A stretch of DNA of 7,660 bases from Cyanobacteriota bacterium (GCA_947463165.1 CANHSW010000098.1:1-7660), one strand, 5' to 3'; shown: positions 1 to 6,240, counted from the first letter of the stretch. The notes: generated by a model from the letters alone, not told the origin. Made by a program: numbers and translations.

Positions 1-123
1 GGCAATAGTTATCAACTCACCGCAGACTGTAATCAGGGACTGATCAATGGTCAGCAACCCCAGTCGCTTCAGGAAGCTGAACTGCTGAATGCCGCTTGCC
101 AGGTGGCCTATGGCTCGGCCTGA
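1..123 (+). CDS. C-terminal end of an unidentified protein (partial)
   Basis: The frame is open from base 1 and ends at TGA 121-123, giving 40 residues that end in CQVAYGSA. The fragment contains two cysteines (DCNQG and AACQ), which could pair if the protein is exported. No family is recognisable from so short a tail. It is polar and Gln/Asn-rich, without hydrophobic segments. Codon use is ordinary for the region. The gene converges on fur, and the last 16 bases of the two genes overlap. The start lies outside the window. Calling it coding rests on the open frame, the amino-acid composition and the natural ending, so confidence is moderate. Confidence 0.5.
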   Translation, partial: GNSYQLTADCNQGLINGQQPQSLQEAELLNAACQVAYGSA

Positions 124-683
124 GTACAACTCGGGCATAGAGCCCTCACATTCAGCACGCACTCCAGCAAGCTGAATCCCTGCATGCTGGCGGCGGCTTG
201 ACCAGCTGCCAGCACTGCGGCGTTCTCAAATTCCTCCGTCCGACCACAGCGAACGCACACCAGGTGATGGTGCTGGCGATGGTGATCGCTAGCTAATTCA
301 AAGCGGCGACCACCTTCTGGCAACTCTAGTTCCTGCAATAATCCCATAGCACTGAGTAGGCGCAGGGTGCGATATACGGTGGCCAGCGATACCCTTTCTT
401 CTGCTCGCAACAGGCACTGATGCACCTCCTCGGCGCTGAGGTGGCTGCCTTCGCCCAAGCGCTCAAACAGATTCAGTACGCGCTGCCGCTGGGGAGTTAC
501 CCGCTGGCCGCGGTGGTGCAGTGAACTGCGCAGGCCATCGGCACTGCGGACGGGGCTGGTGGGAGTGGGTTTGGCCAATGGAGATCTGGGGATCTGGGCT
601 CTAGGGAACTGGGCTCTGGGCCAGGAAGGCTCCGGGTGGTTAAGGCTCTTGGGGGCATCGCCTCTGGCTCGCTCCAGCCCCAT
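108..683 (-). CDS. fur: Fur-family metal-responsive transcriptional repressor, FurA-like
   Basis: This is a DNA-binding repressor that senses a metal, probably Fe2+, and controls iron-uptake and stress genes. The protein has 191 residues. The conserved body starts near residue 51 (LRSSLHHRGQRVTPQR). The winged helix follows, with HLSAEEVH at 81-88 and the recognition-helix region SLATVYRTLRLL at 99-110. The metal sites include the His cluster at 134-140 and two Cys pairs, C143-x-x-C146 and C183-x-x-C186; such pairs bind structural zinc or act as redox switches in the family. The pattern resembles cyanobacterial FurA more than Zur or PerR, but the paralogue cannot be fixed by eye. The first 50 residues are an unusual Pro/Arg-rich extension with PRAQ repeats, encoded by repetitive DNA. 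The only in-frame ATG before the conserved body is at 683; TTG at 578 is an alternative start that would remove 35 residues. The 3' end overlaps the convergent gene by 16 bp. Confidence 0.88.
   Translation of the reverse strand: MGLERARGDAPKSLNHPEPSWPRAQFPRAQIPRSPLAKPTPTSPVRSADGLRSSLHHRGQRVTPQRQRVLNLFERLGEGSHLSAEEVHQCLLRAEERVSLATVYRTLRLLSAMGLLQELELPEGGRRFELASDHHRQHHHLVCVRCGRTEEFENAAVLAAGQAAASMQGFSLLECVLNVRALCPSCTQAEP
583..617. repeat. Short tandem repeats encoding the Fur N-terminal extension
   Basis: GATCTGGG is present twice head to tail (583-590 and 591-598). CTGGGCTCT recurs at 594-602 and 609-617, a 15-bp period. Read on the minus strand, the 15-bp unit gives the residue pattern PRAQF-PRAQI in the Fur N-terminus. 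The composition is unlike the rest of fur and resembles the repetitive spacer just upstream of it. Confidence 0.7.
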
Positions 684-730
684 ATCGCGCTGGCTCTCTG
701 GGGCTTTAGCTCAATGGGGATCTGGTCGAT

Positions 731-831
731 GCTGCTGCAGTTGGCTGCAGCACCACTTCTGTGCCACAGCAATTTGCTGTTGCTGAAGTTGGCTGTGGCT
801 GGGCTTGGCTGTTGCTGAAATTGGCTGTCAC
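731..831. repeat. Degenerate TTGGCTG-type tandem repeat
   Basis: Two 24-base copies differ at only a few positions: GCTGTTGCTGAAGTTGGCTG begins at 776 and GCTGTTGCTGAAATTGGCTG begins at 808, a 32-bp offset. A more diverged copy (GCTGCTGCAGTTGGCTGCAG) lies at 731-750. The tract lies in the fur upstream region and does not encode a recognisable protein. It looks like a small minisatellite produced by slippage or unequal exchange. Confidence 0.7.
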
Positions 832-862
832 TGCAGCTCGGAGCGACTCTCCCCCGGCTTAC

Positions 863-888
863 TTCTCAATAGTAGTTGGTATTGAGAA
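863..888. promoter_or_regulatory. Perfect palindrome, candidate operator in the fur upstream region
   Basis: TTCTCAATA (863-871) and TATTGAGAA (880-888) are exact reverse complements separated by 8 bases. It is AT-rich within GC-rich surroundings, which favours a protein-binding site over chance. The TTCTCA/TGAGAA half-sites recall Fur-family boxes of the TGAGAAT-N-ATTCTCA type. Here, however, the arms point the opposite way round and are further apart, so it is not a canonical Fur box. There is no T-run after it, which argues against a terminator. It lies 180 bp upstream of the fur start and 126 bp upstream of the HicB-like start, so it could serve either gene, possibly in fur autoregulation. 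Confidence 0.5.
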
Positions 889-1013
889 CAGCCCCATGCC
901 GCCGCCGGCGCGCTTGGCCAGGTGTTGGCTGAAACGCTTTCCCGTATTCGGCGATGCCGTCTGAGTTGGCCAAAGCGCATCAACATGAATCCAGTGCAGG
1001 GCTTGCCATAACC

Positions 1014-1253
1014 ATGCGTGAGATCAGCTTCCGAATCACCAAAGAGCAGCCGGGCCAAGTTGAGGCCCGCAGCCTCACCCCGCCGCTCTGGGTGAAGGCC
1101 GATTCTCGCGAGGAGCTGGAGCATGAGGCCCGAGAAGCCCTGATCCAGCGATTTGGCGCCGCCCACGTGGCCTATCGGGTGAGAGTGCAGGGCAGCGGCC
1201 AGATTCAGCGTCAACCCTGGCGTCTGGCCCCTGCCCTGGCGGGTGTGGCCTGA
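1014..1253 (+). CDS. Small HicB-like-fold protein, no toxin partner seen
   Basis: This 79-residue protein has the N-terminal pattern of the HicB-like/UPF0150 family of small proteins, common as solitary genes in cyanobacteria. A strand (REISFRITK, 2-10) is followed by a turn, then a second and third strand (VEARSLTPPLWVKAD, 16-30) and a helix (SREELEHEAREALIQRF, 31-47). A last strand is HVAYRVRVQ (51-59), followed by a basic, Pro/Ala tail. The HicB DNA-binding C-terminus is absent, and no HicA-like gene (small, with a double-stranded RNA-binding fold and a catalytic His) lies on either side, so a toxin-antitoxin role is not supported. The frame is open back to ATG 954, but the extra 20 residues do not fit the family, so ATG 1014 was chosen. 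Neither start has a clear ribosome-binding site. The molecular function is unknown. Confidence 0.62.
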   Translation: MREISFRITKEQPGQVEARSLTPPLWVKADSREELEHEAREALIQRFGAAHVAYRVRVQGSGQIQRQPWRLAPALAGVA

Positions 1254-1282
1254 GGGAATTCGGGGTCACTTTGGCCCTGTTC

Positions 1283-2062
1283 ATGATCGGCAGCTTGATT
1301 GGCAAAGCGCGACGCGGCAGGATCAAGCCAGTGGCCATGCCAATAGAGAAACCTATGGTGCCAACCCTCTCCGAACGGTTGCGGCGGCGGGCCTACGAGT
1401 GCTACTCCCCTCGCCACATCCGCGTTCCCTGGCAGGTGTCCCCGGAGCTGCCCACAGCTTTGCTCTGTCTGGCGGAGACCCGGGCCTCCGCGGCAGCGGC
1501 CGCCTGGGTCTCTGCGGAAGCGGCAGTCCAGGTTTCCCCTGAGCCACTAGCTAAGTCAATGGTTCTGGCACAGCCAAACCAGGCTCTGGCCCAATCAAAC
1601 CAGCCGCAGCTCCAGCAAAACCAGCCGCAGCTCCAGCCGATCGGCCCGCGCCAGATCCTGCAAGCTGCCGCAGGGGCTGACCTGGGGGAGGGCATCGCCG
1701 CCAATCCGGCATTTCACCAGGTTCTCCCCGGCCAAGTGCCCCCCAGCCAGGAGCTGCCCGCCAACCGGTTGGCCGCCGGCCAGGGCAGTTCCGAGGAGCT
1801 GGTGTTGCTGTTGGTTTTGAGCCTGCTCACCCTGCTGGATGGGGCAAAAGCTTTGCGGAATTTAATGATTAGTACTGCCTCCGTTTGGCGCCCCAGCCAG
1901 CAGTTGTCGGCTGCGCTGCCTACCCACTCCGCCGCCCAGGCCGCTAAGCGCGTTATTCACCAGCCGCGTTTAACCCGCAGATTCCACAGCGGGGCCGAGT
2001 GGATTCAGCAACGCCTGATCTTCCACCTGTTTGGCCCTGGCCTGCTTTCGCGTCGACGATGA
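1283..2062 (+). CDS. Unrecognised low-complexity reading frame with heptad repeat (tentative)
   Basis: The frame of 259 residues begins 29 bp after the HicB-like gene, and its third-base composition looks coding. The N-terminal third is basic (KARRGRIK 8-15, ERLRRRAYECYSPRH 31-45). An Ala-rich stretch (68-82) leads into three tandem seven-residue units (about 99-119, of the type NQPQLQQ) encoded by a 21-bp DNA repeat. A Leu-rich hydrophobic run (ELVLLLVLSLLTLL, 172-185) could be one membrane segment. The C-terminus is basic. No family is recognised. ATG 1337 and ATG 1355 are alternative starts; the latter has a purine-rich AGAGAAA upstream. The minus strand also has a long stop-free stretch over 1600-1870, and the repeat keeps frames open, so the whole or the C-terminal half may be non-coding. 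Confidence is low. Confidence 0.35.
   Translation: MIGSLIGKARRGRIKPVAMPIEKPMVPTLSERLRRRAYECYSPRHIRVPWQVSPELPTALLCLAETRASAAAAAWVSAEAAVQVSPEPLAKSMVLAQPNQALAQSNQPQLQQNQPQLQPIGPRQILQAAAGADLGEGIAANPAFHQVLPGQVPPSQELPANRLAAGQGSSEELVLLLVLSLLTLLDGAKALRNLMISTASVWRPSQQLSAALPTHSAAQAAKRVIHQPRLTRRFHSGAEWIQQRLIFHLFGPGLLSRRR
1576..1638 (+). repeat. Three-copy 21-bp tandem repeat
   Basis: Units start at 1576, 1597 and 1618, each with AAACCAG. The second and third units are identical over 20 bases (AAACCAGCCGCAGCTCCAGC), while the first is diverged (AAACCAGGCTCTGGC...). The period is a multiple of three, so on the plus strand each unit adds seven residues to the surrounding reading frame. The near identity of the last two copies points to a recent duplication. 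Confidence 0.85.
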
Positions 2063-2129
2063 AACAAACCGTTGCTGGGGCTGAGCGCCAAGCTGGCAGG
2101 CCAGAACTAGCTGGCTTGACTGACTGGCC

Positions 2130-2186
2130 TGGAGCGGCTGGCTGGCAGGAAGCCCCTGGCTGGAGCGGCTGGCCCCTGGAGCGGCT
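2130..2186. repeat. TGGAGCGGCT short repeat, three copies
   Basis: The decamer TGGAGCGGCT occurs at 2130-2139, 2161-2170 and 2177-2186. It is embedded in further GGCTGGC-type sequence, and CCCCTGG precedes two of the copies. Spacings are 31 and 16 bp, so this is a partly scrambled tandem array, not a regular one. It lies in the spacer before prfC. Confidence 0.7.
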
Positions 2187-2310
2187 CGCAGAAGCGGCAA
2201 GCCTGCCCCTTGAGCCCATCGCCAGGGTTGCGTATGCAGCTTTCACCAACGCCTCGCCCAGGGCTCCAGGGGGGCATGGGCCTAGGGCAGGCCTGGTGGG
2301 CACCCCTCTT

Positions 2311-2364
2311 TCGGTCAGGCCAGTTGTGTCGGTCAAGTCAGTTGTTGCGCTCAGGTCACTGCCG
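2311..2364. repeat. 18-bp degenerate tandem repeat
   Basis: TCGGTCAGGCCAGTTGTG (2311-2328) is followed directly by TCGGTCAAGTCAGTTGTT (2329-2346) and by a more diverged third unit, GCGCTCAGGTCACTGCCG (2347-2364). The 18-bp period keeps all frames open and yields six-residue repeats on paper. The lack of any conserved protein around it suggests a non-coding minisatellite just upstream of prfC. Confidence 0.75.
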
Positions 2365-2447
2365 GTTGGCTCACTCAAGCCTGGCCACTCAGACCAGCTC
2401 ACTTCGACCCAGCTCACTCCCACCAGGCCACCTGTCAGGCTGGGCCC

Positions 2448-4133
2448 ATGACCAGTGATCCAACTTCCGGCGGCCCAGGCCGCGGCAGCCTGCAGGCGAG
2501 CGAATCAGCCGTCGCTGCCGAGCACGCCGCCCTGGCGGCCGCGGTGGCCCGGCGCCGCAACTTCGCGATCATTTCCCACCCGGATGCCGGCAAGACCACC
2601 CTCACCGAAAAACTGCTCCTCTACGGAGGCGCAATTCAGCAAGCCGGCGCCGTAAAGGCCAAGGGCGAACAGCGCAAGGTGACATCCGATTGGATGGAAT
2701 TGGAGAAGCAACGCGGCATCTCCATCACCTCTACAGTGCTGCAGTTTGACTATGCCGATAGCACAATAAATCTACTAGATACTCCTGGCCACCAGGACTT
2801 TTCAGAAGACACCTACCGCACCCTGGCCGCCGCAGATAACGCGGTGATGCTGGAAGATGCCGCCAAGGGATTAGAACCCCAGACCCGCAAGCTGTTTGAG
2901 GTTTGTCGCTTGCGGCGCATTCCAATTTTCACCTTTATCAACAAAATGGACCGGCCGGGGCGGGAACCCCTGGAACTGCTCGATGAACTGGAGCAGGAGC
3001 TGGGCCTGGTTTGTTGGCCGGTGAATTGGCCGATCGGCAGTGGTGATCGCTTCCGGGGCGTGATTGATCGCCGCAGCCAGCAGGTGGTGCTGTTTGAGCG
3101 GGCCGAGCGCGGTCGCCAGAGTGAGGAGCGGCGGCTCACGGTGGAGCAGGCCAAACTCAGTGGTTTGGTGGAGCCGGAGCTGCTGGCAACGGCTTTAGAG
3201 GAGTTGGAGCTGCTCGATGGGGCAGGCGCCGAACTGGATCTGGAGCTGGTGCATGCCGGCGATCTCAGCCCGGTGTTTTTTGGCTCAGCCATGACTAACT
3301 TCGGCGTGCGGCCATTCTTGGATGCTTTCCTTGAGTTGGCCCAGCGACCAATTGCTCGCCAGTCTAGCACTGGAGCTGTAGATCCAATTAGGGAGGGATT
3401 TAGTGGTTTTGTGTTTAAGCTCCAGGCAAATATGGACCCTCGCCATCGGGACAGAGTCGCTTTTGTTCGGGTGTGTAGCGGCAAGTTTGAGAAGGATATG
3501 ACCGTTCAACATGCCCGTACGGGTAAGGCCATACGCTTGTCTAGACCTCAAAAGTTGTTTGGTCAGGATCGCGAAGTTGTCGAGGATGCCTACCCAGGCG
3601 ATGTTATCGGTCTAAACAACCCAGGCATGTTCGCGATCGGAGATACTCTTTACCTGGGGCCAAGGGTGGAATATGAGGGCATTCCCTGCTTTAGCCCTGA
3701 AATTTTTTCGTGGCTACGTAATCCCAATCCCTCGGCATTTAAGAGTTTCCGCAAGGGGGTTAACGAACTCAGGGAAGAGGGTGCTGTGCAAATTCTCTAT
3801 GACACCGATCAGAGCAAGCGCGATCCAATCCTGGCGGCGGTGGGACAGCTGCAGCTAGAGGTTGTTCAGTACCGGCTTGAGAATGAATATGGGGTGCAGA
3901 CCCGCCTGGAGCCCATGGGCTTCTCGGTGGCCCGCTGGGTGAGTGGTGGCTGGCCTGCCCTGGAGCGGGTTGGCAGGATCTTCAATTGCAAGACCGTGCG
4001 CGATGCCTGGGATCGACCGGTGCTGTTATTCAAAAATACTTGGAACCTGAATCAACTCCACGAAGACCACCCCGATCTAGAACTCAGTGCCGTCGCTCCG
4101 GTGGTCAGTGGCGTTGAACCGATCGCTCTTTGA
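2448..4133 (+). CDS. prfC: Peptide chain release factor 3 (RF3), translational GTPase
   Basis: RF3 is a cytoplasmic GTPase that removes RF1/RF2 from the ribosome after stop-codon recognition. The 561-residue protein has the full GTPase set: P-loop SHPDAGKT (43-50), switch region GISIT (90-94), DTPGH (111-115), NKMD (165-168) and GSA (279-281). The domain II pattern [17 protein letters not shown] is at 323-339. The RF3-specific C-terminal stretch [19 protein letters not shown] is at 464-482, which separates it from EF-G, LepA and TypA. It carries about 20 more N-terminal residues than the E. coli protein, an Ala/Gly/Ser-rich leader. No internal ATG lies between M1 and the P-loop, so ATG 2448 is kept; its ribosome-binding site is weak. 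The segment coding for about residues 300-437 uses noticeably more A/T-ending codons than the rest. The last codons form the first unit of a tandem repeat that runs on into the spacer. Confidence 0.96.
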   Translation: MTSDPTSGGPGRGSLQASESAVAAEHAALAAAVARRRNFAIISHPDAGKTTLTEKLLLYGGAIQQAGAVKAKGEQRKVTSDWMELEKQRGISITSTVLQFDYADSTINLLDTPGHQDFSEDTYRTLAAADNAVMLEDAAKGLEPQTRKLFEVCRLRRIPIFTFINKMDRPGREPLELLDELEQELGLVCWPVNWPIGSGDRFRGVIDRRSQQVVLFERAERGRQSEERRLTVEQAKLSGLVEPELLATALEELELLDGAGAELDLELVHAGDLSPVFFGSAMTNFGVRPFLDAFLELAQRPIARQSSTGAVDPIREGFSGFVFKLQANMDPRHRDRVAFVRVCSGKFEKDMTVQHARTGKAIRLSRPQKLFGQDREVVEDAYPGDVIGLNNPGMFAIGDTLYLGPRVEYEGIPCFSPEIFSWLRNPNPSAFKSFRKGVNELREEGAVQILYDTDQSKRDPILAAVGQLQLEVVQYRLENEYGVQTRLEPMGFSVARWVSGGWPALERVGRIFNCKTVRDAWDRPVLLFKNTWNLNQLHEDHPDLELSAVAPVVSGVEPIAL

Positions 4134-4222
4134 GTTTTCGAGCCCACCAGCTGCCGATCGCTCTCTCATTTTTCGAGACCAGCACGATTTTTCGAGCCAG
4201 TCATAAACTTTCGAGCCAGTCA
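4119..4222. repeat. CGATCGCTCT / TTTTCGAGCCAG tandem repeat at the prfC 3' end
   Basis: CCGATCGCTCT at 4119-4129 (inside prfC) recurs at 4154-4164, a 35-bp offset, and each copy leads into a TTTTCGAG block. The second element appears four times: TTTTCGAGCCCACCAG (4135), TTTTCGAGACCAG (4170), TTTTCGAGCCAGTCA (4189) and CTTTCGAGCCAGTCA (4208). The last three are spaced exactly 19 bp. The first 35-bp unit spans the prfC stop codon (4131-4133), so duplication involved the coding end. It is not hairpin-forming and is not an obvious terminator. Confidence 0.85.
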
Positions 4223-4223
4223 C

Positions 4224-4242
4224 CTTGGCCACAGCGGCCAAG
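4224..4242 (+). terminator. Weak hairpin after prfC, possible terminator
   Basis: CTTGGCC (4224-4230) and GGCCAAG (4236-4242) form a perfect 7-bp stem with a 5-base loop, about 90 bp after the prfC stop. No T-run follows directly; the nearest is TTTT about 20 bases on. It may stabilise the 3' end or terminate weakly, so it is a candidate only. Confidence 0.3.
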
Positions 4243-4366
4243 CTCAAGTCTGCAATCGACCCCTTTTGCTGCAGAACGGCTGCACTTTCCCCCTGTTTAA
4301 CCGGACAGGCCAACTCCCGAAAGCGAGGGGGAAGCGCCAGAATCACCGTAACGAAGCTTTACAGCG

Positions 4367-4597
4367 ATGCCCAAGCCGCTCTGGCTGGTGCGTCCCCGCT
4401 CAGACGGGGGCTGGGATTACGTGAGCTTTCAGCTCACTGCTGCCGGGGGTGTGGTGGAGATGCGAGAAGGCAGCCATCTGCCGCCCCAGATGCCCCTGCT
4501 GAAGCGCCGCCATCGTCTGGCGGCCGACGAAGCTGAGCGCTGCCGGCGTCAGCTGCAGCTGGAGGACGGCTTCCTCAGTAGTGAACCGCTGTTTTAA
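4367..4597 (+). CDS. Small hypothetical protein, possibly DUF1651-like
   Basis: This is a 76-residue soluble, basic protein with no signal peptide or membrane segment. It has an aromatic N-terminal part (PLWLVRPRSDGGWDYVSFQL, 4-23), a PPQMPLLKRR motif (39-48), and a helical Arg/Glu segment (HRLAADEAERCRRQL, 49-63). The order W-x-V-R-P, then P-x-x-P-x-L-K-R-R, then an EA-containing helix recalls the small DUF1651 proteins frequent in marine Synechococcus and Prochlorococcus. The resemblance is loose, and the usual C-terminal GW is replaced by GF. Codon use is typical of the window. It has no obvious ribosome-binding site and stands alone between prfC and the CPP1-like gene on the same strand, 51 bp before the latter. 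Function unknown. Confidence 0.65.
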   Translation: MPKPLWLVRPRSDGGWDYVSFQLTAAGGVVEMREGSHLPPQMPLLKRRHRLAADEAERCRRQLQLEDGFLSSEPLF

Positions 4598-4648
4598 AAA
4601 CCGCCGGATTTAAAGCTGCTGATCTGAACTGCCGATACGCTGCTAGCC

Positions 4649-5311
4649 ATGACCCAAACACCAGATCTCCCCTCCGGCTCCACGCCCTATGAGCGGCTTG
4701 GGATTTCGGCTGATGCCAGCTTTGATGTCGTGCAGGCCGCCAAGCAGACCCTCCTCGACCAGGTTGGCGACGATGCCATCGCCAGGGCCCGGGTGGAGGC
4801 CGCCTATGACGCAGTGCTGATGGAGCGGCTTAAAGAGCGCCAACAGGGAAAGGTGAGCACCGCGGCTCGTACGGCATCCAATCGCGAACAGACCGCCCCC
4901 CAGGCGCCCAAGCAACCAGCTTTGGCCAACCTGCCCCAGGTGTCCCTGCCAAAACTAAATCTGCAGCCCCTGCCGCGGCTGGCCCTGCCTCAACTGGCCC
5001 TAGCCCAGGGGCGTGAGCTCTGGTTTCCCCTGGCGGCCAGTGGCGCTCTGCTGCTGTTTTTACTGGCCTTGCCCAGCTCCGCTGAGTTGGTAATGGCCCT
5101 GGCCACGGGTGTCTGCCTGATCAATCTGCAGCGCCGCAGCGGCCGGTTGTTGCCAGCCCTGGGCTGGAGCCTGGCTTTGCTGAGCCTGGGACTGTTGCTT
5201 GGCGGCCTGACGGCAGCTCAACTGCCGACTTTGCCGTATTTAAATAACGAACAGCTGCAAAGCCTGCCCGCTTGGTTGCTGCTGCTGCTCGGTGGCCTGT
5301 TGATTGCCTGA
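4649..5311 (+). CDS. CPP1-like J-domain-related integral membrane protein
   Basis: The 220-residue protein has a J-like domain at about 13-68 (PYERLGISADASFDVVQAAK and RARVEAAYDAVLMERLKERQ). The HPD motif needed to stimulate Hsp70 ATPase is absent, as is usual for the CPP1 group. A Pro/Leu/Gln-rich linker (83-120) follows. The C-terminal part is hydrophobic, with about four membrane segments: 124-142, 145-160, 167-188 and 207-220. In plants, CPP1 is a plastid-envelope chaperone reported to hold protochlorophyllide oxidoreductase; the cyanobacterial homologues probably have a related holdase or membrane-protein role, but this is inference. No strong Shine-Dalgarno sequence precedes ATG 4649. 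The gene ends 12 bp from the convergent hslO, leaving no room for separate terminators. The family call is firm, the function is not. Confidence 0.88.
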   Translation: MTQTPDLPSGSTPYERLGISADASFDVVQAAKQTLLDQVGDDAIARARVEAAYDAVLMERLKERQQGKVSTAARTASNREQTAPQAPKQPALANLPQVSLPKLNLQPLPRLALPQLALAQGRELWFPLAASGALLLFLLALPSSAELVMALATGVCLINLQRRSGRLLPALGWSLALLSLGLLLGGLTAAQLPTLPYLNNEQLQSLPAWLLLLLGGLLIA

Positions 5312-5323
5312 ACAGTTATGGGA

Positions 5324-6238
5324 TCAGGCGTAGGTGAGTTCGGCGATTAACTCCTGTAATTCTAATGCTTCCACCTGATAGTGCTCGTTGCAGAAATGAC
5401 AGGTGAGTTCCGCATGGCCCTCCTCCTCCAGGATTGCGCTTAGTTCATCACGGCCCAACAGCTTTAAAGCGCTGATACTGCGGCTGCGGCTGCACTGGCA
5501 GTGAAACCGCACCTTTTGAGTGGCGTCAGTCCCTGTCAGGGAGTGGGGGTCGAGATCTGGAAACACGCTTACCAGCAGTGCCTCCAGGTTGTCCATGTTC
5601 GCCGCCAGCTGTTCACTGAAGCCGCGGATTTCTTGGCAGCGTTCCTCGAGCAAGGCCACCAGGGCAGGCTCCTCAGCAGCCTTGGGGAGGATCTGCACCA
5701 ATAAGCCGCCACAACAGCGCACTCCCTGGCTGTCAATTTGTTCGCCTACAAACACAGCTGAGGGGGTCTGCTCAGAGTGCAGCAGGTAAGAGGCAATGTC
5801 TTCGCCAATGCCGCCACTCACCAGCTCCACCGTGGAGCTAAAGGGTTCGCCTTCGCCGAGATCGCGAACCACATGCAGGTAGCCGGTACCGCAGGCCCTG
5901 CGGAAATCGAAGTAGGGGCTCTCGTCGGCATTGCTCACCAGGTCGAGCTCCAGGCTGGGATCGCCCACGTAGCCGCGCACCTGACCGTCGCGACCGGCAT
6001 CCACCATCAGGCCGCCCAGGGGCCCATCGGCCTGAATGCGCAGGTTGACCCGGCCATGCCGCACCTTCATCGAGCTGGCCAGCAGCAGGCCAGCTGTCAT
6101 GGCCCGGCCCAGCAGGGCGGTGGTCAGAAAGGAGAGGCCATGGCGCTGGCGAGCCTGGCTCAGGGTGTCGGTGGTGGTGACTGCGACTAGGCGGATGCCA
6201 CCGCCGGCGGCCGTGGCGCGCAGCAACTGGTCGCTCAT
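5324..6238 (-). CDS. hslO: Hsp33, redox-regulated holdase chaperone
   Basis: Hsp33 is a cytoplasmic chaperone that is switched on by oxidation and prevents aggregation of unfolding proteins. From ATG 6238 the protein has 304 residues, close to the family length. The N-terminal core contains the typical [14 protein letters not shown] and [10 protein letters not shown] stretches and the [16 protein letters not shown] sheet. The C-terminal redox switch is intact: C247-x-C249 (HCQCSR) and C280-x-x-C283 (LTCHFC), the four cysteines that hold zinc in the reduced form. Two further adjacent cysteines (GVRCCGG) lie mid-protein. A GTG at 6241-6239 directly precedes the ATG, and either could start. ATG is preferred because homologues begin [14 protein letters not shown]. 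The upstream ABC gene's TAG (6243-6241) is 2 bp before this ATG, and AGGG within that gene's end can serve as ribosome-binding site, so the pair is very probably translationally coupled. Confidence 0.95.
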   Translation of the reverse strand: MSDQLLRATAAGGGIRLVAVTTTDTLSQARQRHGLSFLTTALLGRAMTAGLLLASSMKVRHGRVNLRIQADGPLGGLMVDAGRDGQVRGYVGDPSLELDLVSNADESPYFDFRRACGTGYLHVVRDLGEGEPFSSTVELVSGGIGEDIASYLLHSEQTPSAVFVGEQIDSQGVRCCGGLLVQILPKAAEEPALVALLEERCQEIRGFSEQLAANMDNLEALLVSVFPDLDPHSLTGTDATQKVRFHCQCSRSRSISALKLLGRDELSAILEEEGHAELTCHFCNEHYQVEALELQELIAELTYA

Positions 6239-6240
6239 CA

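Larger units (their letters stand above)
684..1013. other. Divergent spacer between fur and the HicB-like gene
   Basis: These 330 bp contain no convincing gene. The short reading frames present are Leu/Cys/Trp-rich and follow the repeats, so they look fortuitous. The spacer holds imperfect TTGGCTG-type repeats (731-831) and a perfect palindrome (863-888). It must contain the promoters for fur (leftward) and for the HicB-like gene (rightward). No textbook -35/-10 pair stands out. On the minus strand, TACTAT lies within the palindrome region and is a weak -10 candidate for fur, but it would give a long 5' leader. Confidence 0.6.
2063..2447. other. Repeat-rich spacer upstream of prfC
   Basis: No gene is supported in these 385 bp. 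Long frames are open on both strands (for example 1999-2451 plus and 1953-2423 minus), but their products are Gly/Pro/Trp or Ser/Thr low-complexity strings that follow the DNA repeats. The content is two tracts of short repeats (2130-2186 and 2311-2364) embedded in CTGGC/GGCTG-rich DNA, plus Ser/Thr-type CAGCTCAC copies around 2396-2418. The prfC promoter should lie here or further upstream; no clear -35/-10 pair or terminator was found. Confidence 0.55.

Noticed and set aside
863..888. Intrinsic terminator for fur-region transcripts
   Set aside because: The stem is AT-rich and no T-run follows on either strand.
1014..1253. Complete HicAB toxin-antitoxin system
   Set aside because: No HicA-like gene is present on either side and the HicB-like protein lacks a DNA-binding domain.
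1600..1870. Stop-free minus-strand stretch (ends LELRLVLLELRLV) opposite the tentative gene
   Set aside because: It has no ATG and matches no family; it is kept open by the 21-bp repeat. It does weaken confidence in the plus-strand frame.
1953..2423. 156-codon minus-strand frame in the prfC upstream spacer
   Set aside because: Its Ser/Thr/Gly-rich repeats simply mirror the 18-bp and TGGAGCGGCT DNA repeats; it matches no family and has no ribosome-binding site.
1999..2451. 150-codon plus-strand frame overlapping the prfC start by 4 bp
   Set aside because: It overlaps the 1283-2062 frame, its product is Gly/Pro/Trp low-complexity sequence that follows the DNA repeats, and an equally long frame is open on the opposite strand.
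583..4222. CRISPR array
   Set aside because: The repeats are short, degenerate and of different families, without unique spacers of constant length and without cas genes.
4225..4536. 103-codon plus-strand frame overlapping the small gene at 4367
   Set aside because: It is out of frame with the better-composed 76-residue product and shows Cys/Ala-rich shadow composition.
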